From contig NZ_JABBYG020000003.1 of NCBI RefSeq assembly GCF_012935325.2, positions 556,874 through 620,873 of the forward strand: a stretch of DNA of 64,000 bases, given 5' to 3'. Below the pieces are notes generated by a model, which saw only the letters and a list, made by a program, of their open reading frames with translations, searched no databases and was not told where the DNA came from. Made by a program: the position numbers and the translations under genes. Source of the stretch: Paenibacillus sp. PL91. GTDB taxonomy: Bacteria; Bacillota; Bacilli; Paenibacillales; Paenibacillaceae. Position 1 is the first letter of the stretch. Each line of letters begins with the position of its first letter. Below are positions 38,034-47,146 of this stretch, piece by piece.

Positions 38034-40220
38034 TTACCACTCTACGCTAACCGTAATTCCTTCCGGTACGCCTGGAAAGCGAACCAGTACCGTGCCCGAC
38101 TCCGCATCATACTGGAAGGAAGCCGCCTGCTCGCCAGCCGTGATGCTGCTAGGCTCGCTAGGTACCCGAAGACGCGTACTGACGGTTATATCCTGTGGCG
38201 ACTCTGACACAAAGGATAGCCCGTTCTCAGCCATCCGTTCATCGCGAATGCGCGACGAGCTAATGAGAATGCTGGCTTCCCCCTCCGCAGCATTGGAGTA
38301 GTTCAAATCAAACAGCAAGCTGTCATCGCCGGATTTGATTTCCACAGCATGCTTTACCGGCAGGCTCGCTTCAAACAAATCAATGAACAAACCTTCTAAT
38401 AAGACCGATTTCTCCACTTCCAGTTCATCCAGCACATGAGTGATGACATAAGGCCCGCGTCTCATATGCAGCGCGATGCTTTCCTTGTAATCAACCGTTT
38501 CCCCGCGGATTTCGAGCGACCGCTTGACTGCGCTTCTGACAAGCTCCGCGCCATCGTCGGTTCGGGACAGCACTGCCGGGTTTTTCCTATAGAATAGGAC
38601 AGCCCCATCGCCTACCGTATGCTCTCCTTCTTCCGGATTGCGGCTAAGTCCAAGCGATTCGAATAAATGCTCTTCAGGTCGGTCGTAGGTCCGGCGGCTG
38701 TTGTCGCGGTTCCACCATTCCGATACGGAATGGAACGGGTCCGAGCCATCCCCGACATAGATCAGAGTGCCACCTTCCCTCACCCATTGCCCAATCGCTT
38801 GATGGATACCCGGATGCTCCGGCTTCATAAATTCGTAGCTGAGCAGCAGCACCCGGTAGCCGTCCAAATAACCTGGAAAGGTCAATATATTGTCGAGCTG
38901 CACCGGTCTAAGCGGAATGCCGGCCTTGACTAGCGGCAGCGCCAAGCCGTAAAAGGAAGACCAGTCGAGAAGCTCCTTCTGCTCGGCATCCAGCTCTTCC
39001 GCTGATGAAGTGCCGTCATATTTAGCAGCCTCGCCTAATTGCTCTCCGTCACGGACGACGTCGCCCCGCTGATACATGGCAGAGTTGGACAGGCAAAGGC
39101 CTACTCCTGAGGTGTAGACTTCTTCTCCGAGAACCTCCTCATGCTTATGCATGTCGCGCAGCACATTCATGATGGTCAGAAGCACTGTTGCGTAGTCGCC
39201 GGGAATCGTTTCCTTCCCTTGCCCGTCCTCGGTCGGATAGCTGCCCTCGAATACACGGCGCGGCCAAGGGCATACCTCGTACTGCTTCACCTCAGGATGC
39301 AAAAGGGAGGCAACGACGGTAGAACGGTAGTTTTTGCGATAGTCGCTCCAGCTGTATCTAGGGTTATCTTCAATAGGATCGTGAAGAAACCACATTTCGC
39401 GTCCAGTCCCCCTCGTAAGCTCCTGCATGATCCCATATTCCAAATATGCCGTCTCGAAGGTCCGCTCTCGGCGAAGACCCTTATATACATTGGGCGTGCG
39501 AGCCGTCCCCGTCCAGATTTGGGCGATGAAGCCATCGCAGCCTGGCATCGAGACGAGCAGCGCCTCAGGGCTAATGATTCGCCACTGCGTATAATTGATC
39601 AAGCTGTGGGTTGGGACATAGAAACGTACTGTCCTGCCATAGGTTACAAGCGAATACTCCTTCATTTGGCTGCAAAGCCGGTCGAGCGCCCGGTAATACA
39701 TAGCCGCCTTCAGCTTCGAAGCCCGGTACTGGGCATCAGGCGAGGAGTGGGGAGGAATCCAGTCCTCCCCGTAATAATTAAGCCACTCCCGCTTGAATGC
39801 GTCTGAATACCCGGAGGCCGCCCAAAATTCAGGCTCCTCCAAATGAATCGCTTCCACGCCGCAATCTATCGCAAGCTTGATATGAGATGCCAAATATTCA
39901 GCGAATGCGATCGTCGGCACCATATACGGAACATCCTTGCCATGCAGCAGATGATTGCCGCTGCGGTCCTTCTGAGCCTCGTCCCAGTGCTCTCGTCCGT
40001 CGAAGCGCCCGTACAAGTAGTCCTGATACTCACCCCAGGATACGCCCGTCATCAGATGGATTGTATAACCAGCCTTCTTCCAGCCCTCTATCCGCTGCGG
40101 CAGATCCTTCGAAATGCCATACACCATAACAAAATCAGTTCGCAAATCATACTTCGGCCCATATGGCCTCGATTCCTGAAAGCCGGTCCATTCGGGCCGC
40201 TCTTGCGATTTCCTCGTCAA
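38034..40220 (-). CDS. Putative glycoside hydrolase, family not assigned
   Basis: A 728-residue protein without a signal peptide. The N-terminal half looks like a TIM barrel of glycosidase type: VMVYGISKDLPQRIEGWKKAGY, then CGVEAIHLEEPEFWAASGYSD near residue 135, whose acidic cluster at a strand end could supply a catalytic Glu, then VRFYVPTH. The second half has a Rossmann-like, GATase-resembling segment (YRVLLLSYEFMKPEHPGIHQ, GGTLIYVGDGSDPF), as in beta-galactosidase-type enzymes, and a final beta-sandwich. No close named family is recalled. The start is TTG at 40220, set by AAAGGAGG 9 bp upstream. It sits between the binding-protein and GxGYxYP genes of the GH38 operon and starts 15 bp after the former. 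Confidence 0.72.
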   Translation of the reverse strand: MTRKSQERPEWTGFQESRPYGPKYDLRTDFVMVYGISKDLPQRIEGWKKAGYTIHLMTGVSWGEYQDYLYGRFDGREHWDEAQKDRSGNHLLHGKDVPYMVPTIAFAEYLASHIKLAIDCGVEAIHLEEPEFWAASGYSDAFKREWLNYYGEDWIPPHSSPDAQYRASKLKAAMYYRALDRLCSQMKEYSLVTYGRTVRFYVPTHSLINYTQWRIISPEALLVSMPGCDGFIAQIWTGTARTPNVYKGLRRERTFETAYLEYGIMQELTRGTGREMWFLHDPIEDNPRYSWSDYRKNYRSTVVASLLHPEVKQYEVCPWPRRVFEGSYPTEDGQGKETIPGDYATVLLTIMNVLRDMHKHEEVLGEEVYTSGVGLCLSNSAMYQRGDVVRDGEQLGEAAKYDGTSSAEELDAEQKELLDWSSFYGLALPLVKAGIPLRPVQLDNILTFPGYLDGYRVLLLSYEFMKPEHPGIHQAIGQWVREGGTLIYVGDGSDPFHSVSEWWNRDNSRRTYDRPEEHLFESLGLSRNPEEGEHTVGDGAVLFYRKNPAVLSRTDDGAELVRSAVKRSLEIRGETVDYKESIALHMRRGPYVITHVLDELEVEKSVLLEGLFIDLFEASLPVKHAVEIKSGDDSLLFDLNYSNAAEGEASILISSSRIRDERMAENGLSFVSESPQDITVSTRLRVPSEPSSITAGEQAASFQYDAESGTVLVRFPGVPEGITVSVEW

Positions 40221-40235
40221 ATGGTGAAGCCTCCT

Positions 40236-41921
40236 TTAGTTCGGCATTCCAAACAACACGACTTCTTTGCCCTTCAGGTTTTCGTTCGTATGCTGGATCG
40301 CTTCTTGATAACCCGTCTTGTTCATCTGTCCGCGCAGATCATTAATGATCTTAAGCGCCGCTTCGTCCGATTTGGCAAAAATCGCTTCCTTCCATACGTC
40401 GCCAATTTTGTCCATGGACGGCTTGAGCATTTCCCATTGCGTTGACTTCATCATGACATCGCCCGGGTTGTAAGCCGAAATAACGCTAATGCCGTTAGGA
40501 CGGAGAATTTTGCGCGCATTTTCCATTGCAGCAAGGCGGGCCTGATCTGCCCAAATGTCTCCGCCGCCGACAGAATTAATGCGGTCTTGGCCGGAGAGGC
40601 TTTCTAAACCGATGCCCATTCCTTCATTTTTCTTCATCTTGCCCGTTGTGTCTGCTGTAAATTTATCAAACCATTCTTTCTTCGCTACCGGCTTGCCGTT
40701 TTCCATATCCCAGTGCACGCCCTGTACGCCGTATCTCACAAGAAGGAAACCTTCATCGGAAGCGAGATAATCAAGCAGGCGAAGCGCTGCGTCTACGTTT
40801 TTCGATTTTTTCGGAATAACCGTTACGTTGTTCCCTTGAATGGAGAGGTCGGCTGGACGGTCGGCTGCAGCGCCGGCCCGCTCCAAAGGACCAACAGGTA
40901 TATAATCACTGCCTGGATGCGCTTTCACGTAGTCCTTGGAAGCATCAAGAATAGCTGGATAGTGAGCGGCCAGCACAGCGATGCGGCCCTGCTTAATTTT
41001 TTCGTTCGCAATCGGGTCTGTTTGCGTGAACGCTTCCGGATCTAATAGACCTTCAGCTAGCATTTTACGGTAATAAAGGGTGTAATCTTCATAAGCTTTC
41101 GAGAAGAAGGTGTGCTCAAGCGTGCCTTCGCCCTTATCGATATAGTCGGAGCCGTAGAACATCGAATTGCCGATACCGACAGCCCAGCCGTTATGGAAGC
41201 CGCCAAGAGGGATAACCGGCATGCCGCTCTCCTTTAGATCGGCGTCCTTGATTTTTTTCAGGAAGCTGTAAAGATCGTCTTTCGTTTTCACTGATTGCGG
41301 ATCAACGCCAACCTTCTCTGCAATATCCTTCCTCACATAGAAGCCGTAAAGCCAATCCATCGCATCCTCAGGCGTAGCCGGATGATTCTGGTAAAGCAAA
41401 TACTGCTTGCCGCCGTAGGCATCAAAGGCTTTCTCATAAAGCGCAGGAGGAACGTTCTCCTTCGCAACCGCTTTGGCGAGGTTCGGATACTTATCAAGCT
41501 TATCCGACAGATCGACCAGCTGATCTTCCTTCGCGGCTTTGATAATGCCGTCTAATTCCCCGCCCCAAGCTGGACCCGTATAAATATCAGGCAAATCCTG
41601 CGTTGCAAAGATGGTGTTTACTTTCTCGACCTCGCTGCCTTTTGTATATTCCCATTCAATCGTAATCCCGGTTTTTTCTTTAATAACCGCTTCGATTGCT
41701 GTCGTATCTACATCACCGCCGGTGGAGCCATTCCAGTTGTGAAGGACTTTGAGCGTCACTGGTTTCTGTTCATTGCCGCTGTTCGTCGTGCCGGCATTTT
41801 CTGAAGGCGTATTCACATTGCCGCCGCCGTTGTTGTTATTGCTGCACCCAAACAGTGTCGTAACTGCCATCAGGGCAACCGCAAGCCATACCGTCGTGCG
41901 TTTTCCTTTTTTGTTCTTCAT
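40236..41921 (-). CDS. Lpl-type solute-binding lipoprotein
   Basis: A 561-residue lipoprotein. Its signal ends at lipobox LFGC (residue 26), followed by an Asn/Gly-rich tether. Length and motifs (TLKVLHNWNGSTGGDVDTTA, DIYTGPAWGGELDG, VTVIPKKSKNVDAALRLLDY) match the large LplA/YtcQ-type binding proteins of Paenibacillus glycan importers. GGGAGGG before the ATG. It follows its two permease genes (order B-C-A, as in lpl loci). The ligand is unknown; the operon's GH38 enzyme suggests mannose-containing oligosaccharides. Confidence 0.93.
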   Translation of the reverse strand: MKNKKGKRTTVWLAVALMAVTTLFGCSNNNNGGGNVNTPSENAGTTNSGNEQKPVTLKVLHNWNGSTGGDVDTTAIEAVIKEKTGITIEWEYTKGSEVEKVNTIFATQDLPDIYTGPAWGGELDGIIKAAKEDQLVDLSDKLDKYPNLAKAVAKENVPPALYEKAFDAYGGKQYLLYQNHPATPEDAMDWLYGFYVRKDIAEKVGVDPQSVKTKDDLYSFLKKIKDADLKESGMPVIPLGGFHNGWAVGIGNSMFYGSDYIDKGEGTLEHTFFSKAYEDYTLYYRKMLAEGLLDPEAFTQTDPIANEKIKQGRIAVLAAHYPAILDASKDYVKAHPGSDYIPVGPLERAGAAADRPADLSIQGNNVTVIPKKSKNVDAALRLLDYLASDEGFLLVRYGVQGVHWDMENGKPVAKKEWFDKFTADTTGKMKKNEGMGIGLESLSGQDRINSVGGGDIWADQARLAAMENARKILRPNGISVISAYNPGDVMMKSTQWEMLKPSMDKIGDVWKEAIFAKSDEAALKIINDLRGQMNKTGYQEAIQHTNENLKGKEVVLFGMPN

Positions 41922-41976
41922 AAAAACCCTCCCATAAACTTTTTATGAAATATGATAAAGTCCCGATTGCGGACGA

Positions 41977-42873
41977 TTACCCTTTGACGGAGCCAATCAT
42001 AACGCCCTTGACGAAGTAACGCTGCAAAAACGGGTAAATGCATAGAATCGGAAAAACCGTAATGACAAGCAGCGCCATTCGAAGCGATTCCGGCGTCGCA
42101 CCCGCCATATTGACATTGACGGTCTGTCCGCCCTGCTGCGCAGCCCTCTGCATGGAGGAAGAAAGCGCTTCCGCTTCGGACAGCATTTCTTGCAGCAGCG
42201 TCTGAACGGGAATCAGATCCTTATTGGACACGTAATAGGCGCCGGTGAACCAATCGTTCCAGTGGGAAACGCCGATGAACAAAGCGATTGTGGCGAGAAC
42301 CGGTCCCGAAAGCGGTAAAATGATTTTCATGAAAATTTGAAAATCGCCGTACCCGTCTATGCGGGCCGATTCCTCCAATTCCTCCGGGATGCCCTGCAGG
42401 AACGTACGAAGAATGACGATATGCATGAAATTGAACAGCATCGGAATGACATAGACCCAGAAGCTGTTAATGAGATGCAGCTTTTGCAAGGTGATGAAGT
42501 ATGGGATGAAGCCTGCGCTGAAAATCGTCGGTAAAAAAATGTAGTACGTAAAAAAGGTTCTTCCCGGCAGCGTTTTTTTGGATAGCGCATAGGCCATCAG
42601 CGTACAAAGCCCCACATGCAATACCGTGCCGATTACCGTACGCAGCAGCGTAATTTTGTAGGCCTGCCAAATGCGGGCGTTTTCGAACACCTCCGCGTAG
42701 TTGTGCAGCGTAAATTTGCGGGGGAAGAAATACAGCGCGCCCATCATAGAGTCTTTTCCATCGTTGAGCGAATAGACCAAAATATAAATGAACGGATAAA
42801 TCATCGACAAGCCGAACAGTGTCAAAAAGATATAATTGAAGAAACTAAAAAATGAAAATTGGCGCTTCACCAT
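41977..42873 (-). CDS. Lpl-type ABC permease, LplC/YtcP type
   Basis: A 298-residue inner-membrane permease. It has the typical N-terminus SFFNYIFLTLFGLSMIYPFIYIL, the EAA loop ELEESARIDGYGDFQIFMKI, and a C-terminal YFVKGVMIGSVKG that matches the family. It starts 13 bp after the LplB-type gene with AAGGAG upstream. It pairs with that protein as a channel; the ATPase must come from elsewhere. Confidence 0.94.
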   Translation of the reverse strand: MVKRQFSFFSFFNYIFLTLFGLSMIYPFIYILVYSLNDGKDSMMGALYFFPRKFTLHNYAEVFENARIWQAYKITLLRTVIGTVLHVGLCTLMAYALSKKTLPGRTFFTYYIFLPTIFSAGFIPYFITLQKLHLINSFWVYVIPMLFNFMHIVILRTFLQGIPEELEESARIDGYGDFQIFMKIILPLSGPVLATIALFIGVSHWNDWFTGAYYVSNKDLIPVQTLLQEMLSEAEALSSSMQRAAQQGGQTVNVNMAGATPESLRMALLVITVFPILCIYPFLQRYFVKGVMIGSVKG

Positions 42874-42886
42874 ATCAAACCACTCC

Positions 42887-43798
42887 TTAGAACAGGGATA
42901 CGTCGCTCACTTTACGGGCAATTCGGTTGACTGTGACAATAAGAATGAGCGCAATGATGCTCTGGAATAATCCGACTGCGGCTGCATAACTGAGCCTGCC
43001 TTCACCGATACCGGAGCTGATGACATGCACGTCGAGAACGCTGCCTATTGCCGCGGTAGCCGGGCCATTCAGCAGGAGCAGCTGCTCATAGCCGGCGCTC
43101 ATTAGGCTGCCGACCGAGAGAATGAACAAAATAACAGCGATATTGCGGATACCCGGGAGCGTAACATGCCACATTTGGCGAAAACGCCCGGCTCCGTCGA
43201 TCTTGGCCGCTTCGTAGAGCTGCTGGTCAATGCCAGCGATAGCAGCCATATAAATGATAGAGTTCCATCCGATGTTTTTCCAAATATCCGAGCCTACAAT
43301 AATTTGATAGAACCATGATGTATTGTTCAGAAATTGGATCGGCTCCATGCCGAAGGAGCCAAGCAGATCGTTGAGCGGTCCGCCGTAAGGCGTCAAAAGC
43401 CGCTGCATCAGCGTCACAACAACGATCCAGGAAACGAAGTACGGCAAATACGAAAGCGTTTGCACAGTTTTCTTGAATTTAACGTTACGAACCTCATTAA
43501 GCAGGATAGCCAGTATAATAGGCATCGTAAATCCGATTAGAAGCTTCATAAGACTGATGACAATCGTATTGCGGATCAATTCAAATGACTGATAGTAGCT
43601 AAAAAATTGCTGGAAGTACTTCAACCCTGCCCAGGGGCTTCCAGTGAAGCCCCCGGAGAACATGAAATCACGAAACGCAACCTGTACGCCATAGAGCGGT
43701 ACGTAGGAGAACAGGAAAAACCAGATGATACCGGGCAGCATGAACAAATAAAATAGCTTATGGCGCCATATCCGCTTCCAAAGTATATTTTCTGTCAT
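42887..43798 (-). CDS. Lpl-type ABC permease, LplB/YtcP partner
   Basis: A 303-residue inner-membrane permease. Family features are FYLFMLPGIIWFFLFSYVPLYGVQVAF at the first helix and the EAA loop QLYEAAKIDGAGRFRQMWHV. The start codon overlaps the stop of the GH38 gene by one base (TAATG), giving tight coupling to the mannosidase. First of the three transport genes of the operon. Confidence 0.94.
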   Translation of the reverse strand: MTENILWKRIWRHKLFYLFMLPGIIWFFLFSYVPLYGVQVAFRDFMFSGGFTGSPWAGLKYFQQFFSYYQSFELIRNTIVISLMKLLIGFTMPIILAILLNEVRNVKFKKTVQTLSYLPYFVSWIVVVTLMQRLLTPYGGPLNDLLGSFGMEPIQFLNNTSWFYQIIVGSDIWKNIGWNSIIYMAAIAGIDQQLYEAAKIDGAGRFRQMWHVTLPGIRNIAVILFILSVGSLMSAGYEQLLLLNGPATAAIGSVLDVHVISSGIGEGRLSYAAAVGLFQSIIALILIVTVNRIARKVSDVSLF

Positions 43799-46700
43799 TA
43801 ATTCTGCCTCCTTGCCAATCGAATGGTTTTGATTTCAAACGGAGTAAAGGAAAGCTGGTACGCGCCGTCCTCCGCTTGGAGTTTATCGCTAGGCGTCTCC
43901 ATCAAATCGGCAAGCCATGCTTCCGATCGATTCAAATCGATGCTGATTTTTGTCTTCAAGCGGGTACCGGCCGTTTCGTATAAACGGACAATCAGGTCTT
44001 CGCTGTCTTCTGCCTGCTTCACCGCTTCTACCATAACGTTTGGATGATCAACGCTTATAAACGATTTAGCTTCAGGCAGCTCGGATGCCGCGTCTCCCGC
44101 GTTCACGCGAACCGATCGCAAAGGCACGTTCAGCTCGTAGCCGCGTTTATAAACCTCCGCCTGTACATGGTCTCCATTGTGCGGGTACAACGAGTAGGTG
44201 AACTCATGCTCCGCACGGTCAGCCTCAGGATCCGGATAAGAAGTGCTGCGCAATAAATTCAGATCCATCACGTTTTGTGAAACCCGATGTCCGTATTTGC
44301 TGTCATTAAGCAGCGCTACGCCGTAATCCGGCTCCGATAGATCGATCCATTGATGCGCGCAGATTTCATCCTTCGCATAATCCCACAGCGTATTGCGATG
44401 CGTTTGCCGCTTTAAGTAGCCGAACTGGATTTCACAGCTTACGTTGTCTGACCGTACAGCAACCGGGAACGACGTGCGCAGCATTTTCGCAGATTCCTGC
44501 CAATCGACCTTTGTTCTAAAATCGATGCGGCGGCTGCCATGCGTCAGGATAACCTCTTGAGTCAAAGTAGACTCCCCGAACCGATAGACGAGCGTAAGCC
44601 CTGTCGTTGGTCCGTCTTGGAAGACTGCCGACTCGACTGGCTGCAGAGGCACTCCGCCCGTTTGCCGATAATCTTGTTTGAAATCCCAAGCATCGCCCTC
44701 GTCATGATACAAGCTCAGCTCATTGGCCTTTTGCCCCTGTGGAATAACTTCCCTGCCGTGCTCCTTATCCATAATGGATACGATCGTGAAGTCCTCAGCG
44801 AACGTAATCGCGAGCAAATCATTTTCCAAAATCCGGTCGATTGCCGAAGCTCTCATATTAGGAAAAGCAGGAGAAGCTCCTTCGGTTTCCGGTGTTGCGA
44901 CGGTTTCCGCTTCAGCTGCTGCCGTCTCGGCCATCGCCAACGCTTGCTCATCGGCATTCGCCAAGGCGTAACCCATCGCAGGAACACGGACGCGCATCCA
45001 GCTGCCATTCTTCTGAACCCATTCCTCCCGCTCCCATGACAAGGAGTTAAAGAATACGTCGGAGTTGCTGCCTGCAGGAAGTGCTTCCGCAGCGGCGCCG
45101 TATGCCTCCTCGATTAATTGCTCTACTCTTTCGAGCAGCGCCGCGTAACGCTCCAGCGATTCGTCGTATACGCGCTTGATCGAAGATCCCGGTAAAATGT
45201 CATGGAACTGGTAGAGGAGCACTTCTTTCCAGATAAGCTCCAGCTCCTCTGCCGGATAGGCTTTGCCCTTCGTCAGCCCTGCAAGAATAGCCGCATATTC
45301 GAGCTCGCGCAGCGCTTTTTCCAGCTTCCGGTTATAGCGCTTGTTTCTCCCTTGACTCGTCAGCGTTCCTTGATGCTTCTCCAGATAAAGCTCGCCGGAC
45401 CAAGACTGATAACGCTCCGAATCTTTAGCCAGCTTCTCGAAAAATTTCGCTGAAGGCTCTTGAACAACCGGGCTGAGTCCCTGCAAATTTTCCTCCCGCA
45501 TCAGCCGTTCTAGGTGCTCCTCGCCTGGACCTCCTCCGCCGTCGCCGATACCGAACAGCATCAAAGCATTTTCCGATACGTTTTTGTCCAAATAGTCATT
45601 TTCCGCCTTGACGATCGAACGGGGCGCTGCCGGACTGTTATACGTATCCTCGGGCGGCATATGCGTAAGTACGCGCGAGCCATCGATGCCTTCCCAGTGG
45701 AAGGTGTGGTGAGGATGGCGATTGTAGATGCTCCACGACAGCTTTTGCGTCATCATATAGTCAACGCCCGACTTCTTCAAAATCTGCGGCAGGCTCGCAG
45801 TATAACCGAATACATCCGGCATCCAAAGCGACTTCATCTCCTGCCCGAACTCCGCTTGGAAATACCGTTTTCCGTATAAAATTTGCCGAACCAGCGATTC
45901 TCCGCTTGGCACATTCGTGTCCGATTCAACCCACATCGCGCCTTGCAGCTCCCAGCGCCCTTCCTGCACGCGCTCTTTGATGCTCGCGTATAGCTTCGGA
46001 TAATGCGTCTTCATCCAGTCGTATAGCTGCGGCTGGCTTGCGCCGAATATATAATCGGGATAACGCTCCATCATCCGCAGTACGGTAGAAAAGGTTCGAG
46101 CCCCTTTACGAATCGTTTCACGAATCGGCCAAAGCCAAGCCAAATCCATATGCGCATGGCCGACGGCGCTAATCGTTAGCGACGGATCGCCGCCTCGCTT
46201 CGCCAGCTGCTCTTGCAGCATTCGCGACACCCGTGCGACTCGTTCCTCGGTTAACGCAATTAACAGGTTCGAAGCATCATACAGCACCTGCAAAATACGT
46301 TCTCTTCGCGCCGACCCTTCAGGCATTTGTTCCGCCGTCTCAAGCAATACTTCCGCGTCATAATACACTTGACGGATGTCCTCGCGGCAGATGGCGATCT
46401 GGGCTTCCTTCAACGTTCCGCTGCGGAAGCGGCCGAACAGGTCATTGCAGCCCGCGTCTCCCCACAAATCGATCGTTTCGTCCCCTGTCGAGCTTTCGCT
46501 GATATGGACGACCCGCTTGCCGGGAAGCCCTAGAGAATAATCGAACTCCGAATTGATATTCGTAAGTCCCTGCTTTGGCGTTCCCTCTTCATCGACGAGA
46601 CAAAGCTCTCCGTTCACATCAATAAGCAGCACGACCTTTAAGCCCTTCGCTTCCTCCGTCACCTTCCCGCTAAAATGGAACCATGCGCAATCCCAAAGGT

Positions 46701-46881
46701 TCCCCCAGCGGTCGCCTGGAGCAAGCTCGATTTTTTGGCCTGACTCCCTCGCCTCGTAAGGAACCGGCTCCTGTGTTACCCAAGCCGTTGCTTTCAGCTC
46801 CGAGACTGGCTTGTATATTTGGTCCTTCAATCGCTCCAGCACTGATCTCAGATGCTCGGTTTTCACTTTATCATAAGGCAT
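43798..46881 (-). CDS. Alpha-mannosidase, family GH38
   Basis: A 1,027-residue cytoplasmic enzyme that removes alpha-linked mannose. The zinc-binding GHAHMDLAWLWPIRET lies near residue 238, the nucleophile Asp in WMPDVFGYTASLPQ near 353, and FGIGDGGGGPGEEHLERL near 447 completes the site. The C-terminal beta domains are full length. AAGGAGA sets the ATG at 46881. It is the first gene of an operon with an Lpl-type importer and two further glycan proteins, and it follows a GntR/LacI-type regulator gene in the same orientation across a terminator and an AT-rich promoter region. Confidence 0.95.
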   Translation of the reverse strand: MPYDKVKTEHLRSVLERLKDQIYKPVSELKATAWVTQEPVPYEARESGQKIELAPGDRWGNLWDCAWFHFSGKVTEEAKGLKVVLLIDVNGELCLVDEEGTPKQGLTNINSEFDYSLGLPGKRVVHISESSTGDETIDLWGDAGCNDLFGRFRSGTLKEAQIAICREDIRQVYYDAEVLLETAEQMPEGSARRERILQVLYDASNLLIALTEERVARVSRMLQEQLAKRGGDPSLTISAVGHAHMDLAWLWPIRETIRKGARTFSTVLRMMERYPDYIFGASQPQLYDWMKTHYPKLYASIKERVQEGRWELQGAMWVESDTNVPSGESLVRQILYGKRYFQAEFGQEMKSLWMPDVFGYTASLPQILKKSGVDYMMTQKLSWSIYNRHPHHTFHWEGIDGSRVLTHMPPEDTYNSPAAPRSIVKAENDYLDKNVSENALMLFGIGDGGGGPGEEHLERLMREENLQGLSPVVQEPSAKFFEKLAKDSERYQSWSGELYLEKHQGTLTSQGRNKRYNRKLEKALRELEYAAILAGLTKGKAYPAEELELIWKEVLLYQFHDILPGSSIKRVYDESLERYAALLERVEQLIEEAYGAAAEALPAGSNSDVFFNSLSWEREEWVQKNGSWMRVRVPAMGYALANADEQALAMAETAAAEAETVATPETEGASPAFPNMRASAIDRILENDLLAITFAEDFTIVSIMDKEHGREVIPQGQKANELSLYHDEGDAWDFKQDYRQTGGVPLQPVESAVFQDGPTTGLTLVYRFGESTLTQEVILTHGSRRIDFRTKVDWQESAKMLRTSFPVAVRSDNVSCEIQFGYLKRQTHRNTLWDYAKDEICAHQWIDLSEPDYGVALLNDSKYGHRVSQNVMDLNLLRSTSYPDPEADRAEHEFTYSLYPHNGDHVQAEVYKRGYELNVPLRSVRVNAGDAASELPEAKSFISVDHPNVMVEAVKQAEDSEDLIVRLYETAGTRLKTKISIDLNRSEAWLADLMETPSDKLQAEDGAYQLSFTPFEIKTIRLARRQN

Positions 46882-47090
46882 TTGCAGGTCTCCTTTTTCA
46901 TCCGGTTATATCGTTCATATCGTTGTTCTTCTCCACAGGCTTATCGCCATAAATTCGAAAGCGGCTTCACGTTTATTTAGTCGCATCCTTCAGCCTCTTC
47001 TTCGAAAACCGGTCTCCTCGTTCCTTGCCTTCCTAACAACCATCTTATACATAATATAATATACACATTTAATATATTCAATATATAAAT
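46882..47090 (-). promoter_or_regulatory. AT-rich control region of the GH38 operon
   Basis: Nothing coding. Bases 47046-47090 are a run of ATA/TAT elements (for example AATATA repeated) resembling the AT-rich sequence upstream of the regulator gene at 48345-48356 and 48495-48530. Shared operator sites for the regulator are possible, but low sequence complexity makes the similarity weak evidence. Confidence 0.35.
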
Positions 47091-47128
47091 AAAAAAATCT
47101 TTTCCCACTTGGGAAAAGATTTTTTTTA
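47091..47128. terminator. Terminator of the GntR/LacI regulator gene
   Basis: Stem AAAAATCTTTTCCC with GGGAAAAGATTTTT around an ACTT loop, giving a T-run in either direction. It lies 19 bp after the regulator stop and separates it from the GH38 operon. Confidence 0.9.
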
Positions 47129-47146
47129 TCACTGCTATGCTTTTGA

